A DNA stretch of 7,380 nt from Gemmatimonadota bacterium (GCA_028875335.1 JAPPEF010000395.1:1-7380), one strand, 5' to 3'. Shown: positions 1 through 6,496, numbered from the stretch's first letter. Notes: generated from the sequence alone by a model not told the origin. Program-made: numbers and translations.

Positions 1-697
1 AGTCGAAGATCTGAGTTTGGTAGAAGCCCTCCAAGACGTAGCCTTCTCCGTATGCTTCGAATTCGGCGACTTCCCAATCGCGTTGGCGGAAAGCCATGGT
101 CAGTACCAGCCGGTCGGCAGCCTGGGGCGGAAAGAGGAGATCGACAGTGCTAGAGCGATTGTTCGTTTCTGAGACGATGACCTCGTCGCGGTCGTCGTCG
201 TAGGCTGTGAGGATGAATTGTTCGATGAAGCGCAGGGGAAATTGAGGCGAGGGATAGAACCGCACGCGGTCGACTGGGAAGCGCCCCCCCAAGTCGAGAA
301 TGAGGACGACGCGCGCGCCGACGTGCTCCGAATCGGTGTTTTTGAACACTGTCGTCGAATCGCCGTCGGCGATTCCAGCGCTCACTTCGTTCTCAGTTTC
401 CAGGAAGCCACCCACGCCAAAGCGGGCGCTCTTGGGTCCGCCGCCTCGGTCCTTGGCAGTGAGTGCCAAATTATCGTCTGCTGTGACCAGAAAGGGCGTC
501 GCTTGGCCGCCCTCAAATAGCAAGCCCTCGGTCCGCCCGTCAAAACCCGCAAAGGCTTCCTCCCAGGCCAGATGGACGATGTCCACTCCCTCCATCTGTG
601 TGGGTGGGGGACCGCCAATTCGGTACAGAGTCAAGCCCCAGTTGTCGCACGGCCACAGGACAATAGCGGCCCATATCGCTAAAATGGACGCTCTCAT
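1..697 (-). CDS. Secreted discoidin-like protein, 3' end outside the window (paralog of 6550-7380)
   Basis: This open frame starts at the ATG at 697 and reads leftward without a stop to the window edge, giving 232 residues. Residues 1-21 look like a signal peptide: Arg2, a hydrophobic core (ILAIWAAIVLW), and likely cleavage after the WG before LTLYR. The mature protein begins with LTLYRIGG. Further on are IADGDSTT (109-116), LDLGGRF (134-140) followed by VDRVRFYPSP, and WEVAEFEAYGEGYV starting at W208. The order 'DGD, then LDLGG-RF-V-x-x-V-x-x-YP, then a closing E-x-YGEGY strand' resembles F5/8 type C (discoidin, galactose-binding fold) domains; that assignment is inference. A GGTGA-type ribosome site lies at 704-708. 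The gene is divergent from the Kelch operon and has its own good promoter candidate. A 7-G run at codons 136-138 reads in frame. Substrate unknown; export and paralogy are the firm points. Confidence 0.85.
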   Translation of the reverse strand, partial: MRASILAIWAAIVLWPCDNWGLTLYRIGGPPPTQMEGVDIVHLAWEEAFAGFDGRTEGLLFEGGQATPFLVTADDNLALTAKDRGGGPKSARFGVGGFLETENEVSAGIADGDSTTVFKNTDSEHVGARVVLILDLGGRFPVDRVRFYPSPQFPLRFIEQFILTAYDDDRDEVIVSETNNRSSTVDLLFPPQAADRLVLTMAFRQRDWEVAEFEAYGEGYVLEGFYQTQIFD

Positions 698-725
698 GTC
701 ACTTCACCCCATTGGAGATGGCTCC

Positions 726-754
726 ATTATAAAGCGGCTTGGGTAGCGAGACAA
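726..754 (-). promoter_or_regulatory. Sigma70-type promoter for the leftward secreted-protein gene
   Basis: On the minus strand TTGTCT (754-749) is followed, after exactly 17 bp, by a perfect TATAAT (731-726). Transcription would start near 719, leaving a leader of about 22 bases before the ATG at 697. Hexamers and spacing are seen directly; activity is inferred. Confidence 0.65.
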
Positions 755-789
755 CTGCGCGGTGTGTGGCTGTTGGAGCTAGTCGTTGC

Positions 790-818
790 TTGACCTATCT
801 TTTCGGCATAAGTCTAAC
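790..818 (+). promoter_or_regulatory. Sigma70-type promoter candidate for the Kelch/ASPIC operon
   Basis: TTGACC (790-795, 5 of 6 matches to the consensus -35) is followed after 17 bp by TCTAAC (813-818, 4 of 6 matches to the -10). The predicted start near 825 lies just before the ribosome site at 833-840. Its -35 lies 35 bp from the -35 of the divergent promoter, so one regulator could act on both. Confidence 0.5.
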
Positions 819-832
819 TGCGCGATCTCATC

Positions 833-840
833 AGGAGGAG
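833..840 (+). promoter_or_regulatory. Ribosome binding site fixing the Kelch gene start
   Basis: AGGAGGAG lies 3-5 bases before the ATG at 844. This strong site favours that ATG over an in-frame TTG at 739, which would add 35 residues, overlap the promoter candidate and lack a comparable site. Confidence 0.8.
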
Positions 841-843
841 CAC

Positions 844-1770
844 ATGGGAGTGTGGATCGAAAAAGCACCGATGCCGACCAATCGGCACGATCTCCAGGCG
901 ATTGCTGTAGAAGGTGAGATCTATGCCATTTCTGGGGCTGGAGACCATACGGTGCACGTAGTTGAAATCTACGATGTAGCCAGCGACACTTGGCGACCGG
1001 GACCGCCCATCCCCACGCAGCGAGGGTGGTTCGGCGCGGCGCGAGTCGGCGACGAGATTTACGCCTGTGGCGGTAAGCGGGTGCGCACGGAGGAGGAAAA
1101 GCAGCAAACCGGCGACGACTATCACTTTGAAATCCGCGACAGCGTCGAGGTTTTGAATCTGAAGACGCAGACTTGGTCCGTAGCCGCACCCTTGAGCAAA
1201 CCACGGGCTGGTCTGGTGGCCGTTGTCTGCAAGGGGAAGATCTACGCGGTCGGCGGCAACAGCATGAACGCCGAGCCCGAGATCGGCCAGCCGTACCTGG
1301 ACCGCGTTGAGGTCCTCGACCCGGCCACGGCCCGCTGGACCTTGGGAGTGCCCCTGCCCAAAGCAGTCCAAGGGCCTGGAGTCGCCGTGGTGGACGACAA
1401 GATCTACGCCGCGACCGGGATCGGCGGCGACGGACCCCGGCCCGACTTCAATGTCTTCGACCCAGATACTAGCCGCTGGTCGCCGCTGCCACCCATTCCC
1501 ACGCCGCGCTGCGATCCGGGCTGTTTGGCCGTGGGGCGCAAGATCTACGTCTTTGGCGGTTGGGGCGGATCAGCGCCCTATCACACAGAGGTCGAAGTGT
1601 ACGATATCGACGCCGGCACTTGGTCGAGCGAGACCCCCATGCCAGTGAAAAAAGCCTGGATGGCCACTGCGAATGTAGGCGAGCGAATTTTCGTCATGGG
1701 TGGGGCCCACAAATGGGAGGACCGAGAGGGGTATAACTGGATCGCGGATCTGCACGAGTACGTGCCCTAG
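844..1770 (+). CDS. Kelch-repeat six-bladed beta-propeller protein
   Basis: The product is 308 residues and consists almost entirely of Kelch repeats. Six blades can be read at about residues 4-50, 51-111, 112-165, 166-212, 213-260 and 261-308. Each runs as a P-x-P-x-x-R-type start, a strand ending in K/E-I-Y-(A/V), a glycine pair and an E-V-x-D...W ending. The double glycine is intact in blades 2 (76-77), 3 (137-138), 5 (238-239) and 6 (286-287); blade 1 has SG and blade 4 has TG. Closing tryptophans are W50, W111, W165, W212 and W260. W4 probably supplies the missing closing strand for the last blade. No signal peptide is visible from this start, so the protein looks cytoplasmic or is exported by another route. 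Kelch propellers mostly bind proteins or, in the NanM type, handle sialic acid; nothing here identifies a ligand. The next gene starts 10 bp downstream, indicating an operon. Confidence 0.9.
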   Translation: MGVWIEKAPMPTNRHDLQAIAVEGEIYAISGAGDHTVHVVEIYDVASDTWRPGPPIPTQRGWFGAARVGDEIYACGGKRVRTEEEKQQTGDDYHFEIRDSVEVLNLKTQTWSVAAPLSKPRAGLVAVVCKGKIYAVGGNSMNAEPEIGQPYLDRVEVLDPATARWTLGVPLPKAVQGPGVAVVDDKIYAATGIGGDGPRPDFNVFDPDTSRWSPLPPIPTPRCDPGCLAVGRKIYVFGGWGGSAPYHTEVEVYDIDAGTWSSETPMPVKKAWMATANVGERIFVMGGAHKWEDREGYNWIADLHEYVP

Positions 1771-1780
1771 GCTGGCTCTC

Positions 1781-3451
1781 ATGTCCACAGGGGTCTCCCT
1801 GGTCCTAGCGGTCATTCTTCTGGGCTGCCAAGCGCAATCCGGACGGGAACAGAGCGAGCCGTCAAAGGCCCCCTTTCACTTCGTCGATGTCAGTCGGGAA
1901 GCGGGGTTGGACTTTAGGAATGTCTCCGGCAGCCCGGAACAGAATTATGTCCTCGAGTCCATGTCCACCGGGGCGGCCTTTCTCGACTACGACAACGACG
2001 GTTTTCAGGATCTTTTCGTCGTCAACGGGACGCGGTTGGAATACCAGCCAGAGGAGGCGCGCAACCGGCTTTTCCACAATGAACTGGGTGTCGGAGGTGC
2101 GCGGGTTTTCCGTCAAGTGGAAGCCGATCTAGGCGTTGGGGGCTGGGGCATGGGATGCGCTGCGGGGGACTACGACAACGACGGCGATGTCGATCTGTAC
2201 GTTACGTATTGGGGTCCCAACCAACTCTGGCGCAACGACGGAGCGGGCCGCTTTGCCGAAGTTGCCACTGCTGCTGGAGTGGATGATGGGCGCTGGGGCT
2301 CTAGCGCCGCCTTTGGGGATGTCGATGGCGATGGGTGGCTCGATCTGTACGTGACCAACTACCTCGAATTCGACTTGGACAATCCGCCGGCGGGCGGCTC
2401 TAAATGCCACTATAAAGGTCTATACGTGTACTGCGGGCCCGAATACGCTAGTCGGCAGGCGGACCGGATCTACCGCAATCGGGGCGACGGAACGTTTCTG
2501 GACATGAGCGATTCCACCGGAGTTGGCACCCTGCGCTACCCGGCGATGGGGGTCGTCTTCAACGACTTGGACCGCGACGGCGATCTCGATCTGTACGTGG
2601 CTAACGACACCGAACCCAACCTGCTCTGGCGCAACGACGGCGACTGGCGCTTGGCCCAGGTGGCCGTCCAGGCCGGGGCCGCGTACAGCGGCGACGGTTT
2701 GCCGCAAGCTAGCATGGGACTGCACGCTGGCGATTTTGACCACGACGGCGATCTCGACCTCTTTGCGACGCACTTTTCAGAAGAGTTCAACACCCTGTAC
2801 TGCAACGAGGGAACTTGGCGCTTCCGGGATTGCACCCGCGAGGTCGGCTTGAGCCAAATTGAGGGCCCCTACTTGGGATGGGGAACAGCCTTTGTCGATT
2901 TCGACCGGGACGGCTGGCTCGACTTATTCGTCGCCAACGGGCACGTCTATCCGCAGCTAGACCAGAGCTACGCCGATTTGCGCTACGCGCAGCGCAATTT
3001 GCTCTACCGCAACGAGGGCGGGCGATTCAGGGAGGTGGGAGGGCAGAGCGGGGCCGTGTGGAAGTTGCAGAAGGTGAGCCGCGCCGCGGCCGTGGGCGAC
3101 TACGACAACGACGGCGATGTCGATCTTTTCATTATGAACTTGAACGATACGCCGACCCTACTGCGCAACGACAGCGAGGCGGATCACCGCTGGTTGGGTC
3201 TGCGGTTGATGGGGGCCGAAGGTCGGATAGCCATCGGTGCCGAAGTGCGAATGCGAGCTGGCGGCAGCGAGCAAGTGCGAGAGGTCCATCGGGGGTACAG
3301 TTTCCAGGCCCAAAACGATCCGCGCTTGTTGTTCGGCCTAGGGCAGTCAGCAGCGGTGGAACAGGTGGAAATCCGCTGGCCTTCTGGGCGGCGGCAGGTT
3401 TTGTCGAGTCTGCCGACCGGGCGCTATGTGGAGGTGGTGGAGCAGCCCTGA
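1781..3451 (+). CDS. FG-GAP/VCBS-repeat lipoprotein with C-terminal ASPIC/UnbV domain (CRTAC1-like)
   Basis: The product is 556 residues. The N-terminus has a hydrophobic stretch (LVLAVILLGC) with lipobox LLGC and lipidated Cys16, so an envelope lipoprotein is predicted. Seven Asp-rich, probably calcium-binding repeats of the type D-x-D-x-D-G-x-x-D-L begin at residues 69, 130, 180, 262, 318, 373 and 440; this count suits a seven-bladed integrin-like propeller. Between repeats 3 and 4 lies a paired-cysteine motif (C209, C218, then GPEY) that is common in this family; C341 and C351 may form another pair. From about residue 470 (RWLGLRL) to the end is an ASPIC/UnbV domain with GRIAIGAEV, then FGLGQ and EIRWPSGR. 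The start is the ATG 10 bp after the Kelch stop, probably translated by coupling because no clear ribosome site is present. The signal n-region has no Lys or Arg, which is odd; an in-frame GTG at 1700 would add arginines but overlaps the Kelch gene by 71 bp. Ligand unknown. Confidence 0.92.
   Translation: MSTGVSLVLAVILLGCQAQSGREQSEPSKAPFHFVDVSREAGLDFRNVSGSPEQNYVLESMSTGAAFLDYDNDGFQDLFVVNGTRLEYQPEEARNRLFHNELGVGGARVFRQVEADLGVGGWGMGCAAGDYDNDGDVDLYVTYWGPNQLWRNDGAGRFAEVATAAGVDDGRWGSSAAFGDVDGDGWLDLYVTNYLEFDLDNPPAGGSKCHYKGLYVYCGPEYASRQADRIYRNRGDGTFLDMSDSTGVGTLRYPAMGVVFNDLDRDGDLDLYVANDTEPNLLWRNDGDWRLAQVAVQAGAAYSGDGLPQASMGLHAGDFDHDGDLDLFATHFSEEFNTLYCNEGTWRFRDCTREVGLSQIEGPYLGWGTAFVDFDRDGWLDLFVANGHVYPQLDQSYADLRYAQRNLLYRNEGGRFREVGGQSGAVWKLQKVSRAAAVGDYDNDGDVDLFIMNLNDTPTLLRNDSEADHRWLGLRLMGAEGRIAIGAEVRMRAGGSEQVREVHRGYSFQAQNDPRLLFGLGQSAAVEQVEIRWPSGRRQVLSSLPTGRYVEVVEQP
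2168..2196 (+). repeat. Exact 29-bp direct repeat, copy 1
   Basis: This segment encodes the core of FG-GAP-type repeat 2 (DYDNDGDVDL). It is identical base for base to 3098-3126, which encodes repeat 7, while the flanking sequences differ. Confidence 0.9.
3098..3126 (+). repeat. Exact 29-bp direct repeat, copy 2
   Basis: Second copy of the 29-bp segment at 2168-2196, in the same reading frame of the same gene and encoding the core of Asp-rich repeat 7. The copies are 930 bp apart. Confidence 0.9.
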
Positions 3452-3460
3452 CTACCAATC

Positions 3461-5179
3461 TCAACTCGAAGGCGCGGGCGGGTCGAGTTGGATTTGGGGA
3501 ATTGCTTCTGCAAAGATGCGCACCTGATTGGCGTATTCCTCTCTGTAGTGGGCGACCAATTCATTGAAACGCCGTTCTTGCTCTATGACGCGCAAGATCG
3601 CCGCTATGCGCTTGTGTACTGCTTTTAAGGGGGGAATTTCCCCGCCGCTGCGCTCTTTGAGGCGGAAAATGGAATACCCGTCGGTCACTGCTACCGGGCC
3701 GACCAAGACGCCGATTTCGGCTGCCATAGCATGATCCACCAGCGCGCCATAGATCGCCTTCTGATACGAGTGGAGGTGAATCTTTCCACGGCCTTCTGGA
3801 CCGCCGTGGCGCTGGCTCTGGGAGGCCAAATCGGCTATGGTTGCGCCGCGGTCTAGACGCTGGCGCAGGGCCTTGGCTTGATCGTGGTCGTCAACTAAGA
3901 GTTCGTCTAACCATAATTCCACCGGGGTGCGAAATTGTTCCCGATGGTCTTGATAGTACTGGGACACGGCCGCATCGGTTATGGTTATTTTGTCGCCGAT
4001 CTCGCTTTGGCGCAGGGCGAGGATGAGCATTTCCTCGGTCTTGCGCTGCTTCCAGTAGCGCATGGCAGGGCTTTCGATGTAGCCGGCCTCTTTGGCCGCG
4101 TGCCAGACCAGCGACTTGGGAATGGGCAATTTCCAGGCCGCGCGGATTATCTGCAAGCTGTCGCCGAGGGCTGGCACTTGGCGGCTGCGGCGGAAAGATT
4201 CAACGTAGTGAGTCGCGGTTATGCGGCCGCCGTCAAAAATGAACAATGGTGCCGAGCCTTCTTTGGGGGCGAGTTTGGGATACGGTTCGACTGCGGGGTC
4301 TTGGGCCATGAGGACGGCCAGACCAGCGGAGTGCAGACGCAGATTTAAGGAAGTCGCCAATTCCTCGATCAGAGCCTGATGCTCGGCGACGAAGCGCTCT
4401 TTCCACACATTTTTGTACAGGTCTTGGCGATACCGGGCGAAATCGGCCCGGCGTTCAGCGGTACAGAAAATTAGCTGGTAATTTTTGCTCAGGGGCAGGA
4501 TTTCGGACAGGGAACCTGGCTCTAGGCTGGCAAAGACTTGAACGGGAATGCCGTGATTGGCGGCGCCGACGCGGTTGACATAGCCCAAATCGCCGCCGTG
4601 ATCGGCGGATTGTAGGTCGAGTGAATGGGCCCGGGCCAAGGCGGCGAAGTCGTCGGCAGTGGCTATCTGTTGGCGCAATTTCACTGCTTCGTCGCGGGTG
4701 TTGACCAAGAGGCGGAGCAAGCGCTTTTCGCGCTGGAAGTCGCCCGCGACAAAGAGTTCCTCAAGTTCTTCGTCGGAAATCTCGATCTGAGCACTTACTT
4801 TGACGCTTTGGTAGGTGTTGATGACCTTTTCGCGAAATTTCCAGGCGAGTTTGTTCTTGAAAGTCAGCACCGTGTCCAAACCGTGGGTGCGGGCCGCGTG
4901 GGCCAGCAGTTTCTGGTCTATGAGCGATTGCAGATAGTCGCGGCGCGCGGCATCGCCGCTCTCTTTGGATTTTAGACCCGGGCCTAAAGAAGCAATGAGA
5001 CGCTCTACTTCGACCGTGAAAATAGAATCGCTGCCGACTTGGGCGACGGCGATTTGAGGGATGGCTTGCTCCGGCGCGGAGGGCGGTTGTACAGCGGCGG
5101 GGGATTGGTCCTGGGGCGCACAGGCAGACAGAGCCCAACTAAGCGCTAAATACGGTATTAAAACAATGGTGCAGTACAT
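3461..5179 (-). CDS. Two-domain parvulin-like (PrsA/SurA-type) lipoprotein foldase
   Basis: The product is 572 residues. The signal peptide has a hydrophobic core and the lipobox LSAC with lipidated Cys20, followed by a Pro/Ala/Gln-rich linker to about residue 42. Residues 43-145 resemble the SurA_N helical region (AVAQVGSDSIFTVEVERLI, then YLQSLIDQKLLAHAA). A first rotamase-like domain spans about 151-240 with the parvulin signature GGDLGYVNR (195-203). A second, more divergent one spans about 419-508 (GGPEGRGKIHLHS at 459-471) and ends in a helical tail. In active parvulins a His sits in the first strand (HILV) and another in the last (GyHII); here the matching stretches read RLLV and NYQLIF in domain 1, ELLV and GYSIFRL in domain 2. 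Catalytic histidines therefore seem absent and a chaperone role is more likely. The ATG at 5179 has AAAGGAA six bases upstream. The gene stands alone on its strand. Confidence 0.88.
   Translation of the reverse strand: MYCTIVLIPYLALSWALSACAPQDQSPAAVQPPSAPEQAIPQIAVAQVGSDSIFTVEVERLIASLGPGLKSKESGDAARRDYLQSLIDQKLLAHAARTHGLDTVLTFKNKLAWKFREKVINTYQSVKVSAQIEISDEELEELFVAGDFQREKRLLRLLVNTRDEAVKLRQQIATADDFAALARAHSLDLQSADHGGDLGYVNRVGAANHGIPVQVFASLEPGSLSEILPLSKNYQLIFCTAERRADFARYRQDLYKNVWKERFVAEHQALIEELATSLNLRLHSAGLAVLMAQDPAVEPYPKLAPKEGSAPLFIFDGGRITATHYVESFRRSRQVPALGDSLQIIRAAWKLPIPKSLVWHAAKEAGYIESPAMRYWKQRKTEEMLILALRQSEIGDKITITDAAVSQYYQDHREQFRTPVELWLDELLVDDHDQAKALRQRLDRGATIADLASQSQRHGGPEGRGKIHLHSYQKAIYGALVDHAMAAEIGVLVGPVAVTDGYSIFRLKERSGGEIPPLKAVHKRIAAILRVIEQERRFNELVAHYREEYANQVRIFAEAIPQIQLDPPAPSS
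3462..3490. terminator. Hairpin at the convergent gene junction, possible bidirectional terminator
   Basis: CAACTCGA (3462-3469) and TCGAGTTG (3483-3490) form a perfect 8-bp stem with a 13-base GC-rich loop. The stem begins 10 bases after the stop of the plus-strand ASPIC gene and covers the last codons of the minus-strand foldase gene. No U-run follows on either strand, so it may stabilise mRNA ends or slow polymerase rather than terminate intrinsically. Confidence 0.4.
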
Positions 5180-5240
5180 GACGGTTCCTTTGCAGACTCA
5201 AGTGGGTGGCAGTCGAGCGATCCGAGCCGTGGTTGAGCAA

Positions 5241-5267
5241 ACTATAACCAATTGAAGGCGGCAGCAA
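5241..5267 (-). promoter_or_regulatory. Weak promoter candidate for the foldase gene
   Basis: On the minus strand TTGCTG (5267-5262) and TATAGT (5246-5241, 5 of 6 matches) are separated by only 15 bp, shorter than the preferred 17. The -10 is good but the spacing is poor. It would give a leader of about 55 bases. Confidence 0.3.
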
Positions 5268-5497
5268 ACGGGCGTTTTAGTTACGCCTAAAGGCGCGGTG
5301 AAGCGCTGGCTGGTGCGCGATTGGATACCTTTTGGCCTCGACCATTTGGTCGGATAGTGAAGCGTTGACTTCGACTGCTCAAGCGCAGGTCTTTTATTTT
5401 GCTTGCTTTTTAATTTTTAAATTTCGTACCTTGCAGTCGGAGAGGTAAAGATTGGGAAATCTCAGTAAAATCGGCTTTTGTCCCACTCGCTCGCGGA

Positions 5498-5504
5498 AAG
5501 GAGG
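5498..5504 (+). promoter_or_regulatory. Perfect Shine-Dalgarno-like AAGGAGG with no start codon behind it
   Basis: AAGGAGG sits within the purine run 5495-5506 in the presumed leader of the gene at 5577. No ATG, GTG or TTG lies in the normal 4-12 base window after it. It may be a ribosome standby site, a remnant of a lost leader peptide, or chance. Confidence 0.35.
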
Positions 5505-5564
5505 AGAACGCACCAAGCTCAGAGAAGTATTCCAGTTAGAACGCAAATTTTATCGTTTTACGAG

Positions 5565-5570
5565 AAAGGA
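5565..5570 (+). promoter_or_regulatory. Ribosome binding site fixing the start at 5577
   Basis: AAAGGA ends six bases before the ATG at 5577. It favours this start over an in-frame TTG at 5478, which would put 33 charged residues ahead of the signal peptide. Confidence 0.8.
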
Positions 5571-5576
5571 ACTGAC

Positions 5577-6467
5577 ATGACTCGTCGCATCACAACGGCT
5601 GCTGTGGCTCTTACGTTGGGCCTAGCGGTCAACATTTCGGCGCACTCGCCCGAGGGTGCCATTTTTCCGGCCTTCCAGTGGCCAGCCGGCCTCGAACCCG
5701 TACTGGACGGCGTCGGCAGTGAATACGATATCGTCCCCGATGCGTATTGGCAGACCACCGAGCAGTTTCCCGACACTCAAGGTGGACGGGAGATAGACGC
5801 GTCAAATTTCGACGCCAAAGCCACGGTGACCTACAGCTTGGGGACCAACCGGCTCTATTTTTACAGCCAAGTATTCGACGATATCAACCGACCGGGCGAT
5901 ACCTGGCAAATTCTCCTCGACGCCGATCACAGTGGAGGTGAGTGCTATCCGGGTGATGAGCGCTTGGACGGCTCTCAGTGCTATCAGACCGAAACCTACA
6001 ACAACATCGGCGACACGCTGTTGGGATCGGAAATTGTCCACTTCTTCTGGGGCGCAGCGACTTGGCTGCCCGAGGAGGGCTGGTACAATGCGGTGGCCAC
6101 CTTTGAGGGCGACCACTACGGTCCGGGGACGACCTGGCTAGAGATTCGTTTGGCTCCTACCGACGACATCAATCCCGCCGGTCCTGGAGACTCGATTCTG
6201 CACGAGATGCAAGAGAACAATATAATCGGTATCCACTACAACTGGATGGATTACGATGTCGGCTGCCGCCAAGCACGCGAAGGCGAAGAGTGCGGCGGTT
6301 GGGACGCTTTCTACAACCTGAGCCAGAGCGACATTGGCTTTAGGAACGCCGATGGCTGCAGCGACTTCTTCTTGTCGCCCATTGATGAGAGCGTTGACTT
6401 CGGCGCTATCCCCTCTGCAGTTGAAGCCACGACTTGGGGTCGGCTCAAGGCCGGTTTCGTCAATTAA
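5577..6467 (+). CDS. Secreted beta-rich protein of unknown function, possibly CBM9/DOMON-like
   Basis: The product is 296 residues. Residues 1-22 form a clear signal peptide: MTRR, a hydrophobic core (TAAVALTLGLAV), and likely cleavage after NISA. The mature protein opens with a Pro/Trp-rich stretch and LDGVGSEYD (43-51), then alternating strand-like segments including ATVTYSLGTNRLYFYSQVFDD (82-102 region) and WQILLDADHSGG (110-121). An LDG opening followed by a Y-x-Y-x-x-V-x-D strand and an acidic D-x-D-x-S-G loop is reminiscent of CBM9/DOMON-like sandwiches, so carbohydrate or metal binding is possible; this is inference. Five cysteines (123, 135, 230, 239, 261) could give two disulfides. 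The C-terminus ends with the compact tail TTWGRLKAGF (285-294). A 15-bp hairpin follows the stop. I do not recognise an exact family and no catalytic motif is evident. Confidence 0.85.
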   Translation: MTRRITTAAVALTLGLAVNISAHSPEGAIFPAFQWPAGLEPVLDGVGSEYDIVPDAYWQTTEQFPDTQGGREIDASNFDAKATVTYSLGTNRLYFYSQVFDDINRPGDTWQILLDADHSGGECYPGDERLDGSQCYQTETYNNIGDTLLGSEIVHFFWGAATWLPEEGWYNAVATFEGDHYGPGTTWLEIRLAPTDDINPAGPGDSILHEMQENNIIGIHYNWMDYDVGCRQAREGEECGGWDAFYNLSQSDIGFRNADGCSDFFLSPIDESVDFGAIPSAVEATTWGRLKAGFVN

Positions 6468-6496
6468 GCTATCCTCCATATCCGGTGTTGTTTTCG

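Larger units (their letters stand above)
5180..5576. other. Gene-free divergent intergenic region with leader and promoter material
   Basis: This 397-bp stretch separates the leftward foldase gene from the rightward secreted-protein gene. It holds the foldase ribosome site (AAAGGAA, minus strand, 5191-5185), a weak promoter for that gene (5241-5267), overlapping short hairpins at 5271-5295, a short inverted repeat (CGACC/GGTCG, 5339-5352) and a strongly AT-rich patch (about 5391-5424) that could hold or enhance the rightward promoter. The only hexamer pair I found there (TTGCTT 5403-5408, 18 bp, TACCTT 5427-5432) is poor. I see no coding sequence or tRNA. Confidence 0.6.

Noticed and set aside
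280..300. Possible frameshift in the leftward secreted gene at the G-run
   Set aside because: An eight-base reading of the run breaks the protein, but the printed sequence has seven C and keeps the frame through to the edge, with strong similarity to the paralog on both sides.
300..746. Plus-strand open frames at 218-520 and 300-746
   Set aside because: They lie opposite the leftward secreted gene, have no ribosome site or recognisable protein features, and the minus-strand reading has a paralog.
739..843. N-terminal extension of the Kelch protein from a TTG at 739
   Set aside because: It spans the promoter candidate and the strong AGGAGGAG site, and the added residues are neither a Kelch blade nor a convincing signal peptide.
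814..1371. 185-residue minus-strand open frame opposite the Kelch gene
   Set aside because: It is a mirror of the GC-biased Kelch coding sequence with no domain, and it would overlap a well-supported gene.
3392..3415. CGGCAG/CTGCCG inverted repeat as terminator of the ASPIC gene
   Set aside because: It has a 6-bp stem with a 12-base loop inside the ASPIC domain coding sequence, before the stop codon and without a U-run.
2878..3567. 229-residue plus-strand open frame
   Set aside because: Its arginine-rich low-complexity translation is an out-of-frame reading of the FG-GAP/ASPIC gene and the end of the foldase gene.
5339..5352. CGACC-ATTT-GGTCG inverted repeat as an operator
   Set aside because: It is a 5-bp stem not positioned at a credible promoter; expected by chance at this length.
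5478..5576. N-terminal extension of the secreted protein from a TTG at 5478
   Set aside because: It would bury the signal peptide behind 33 mostly polar and charged residues, while the ATG at 5577 has a proper ribosome site.
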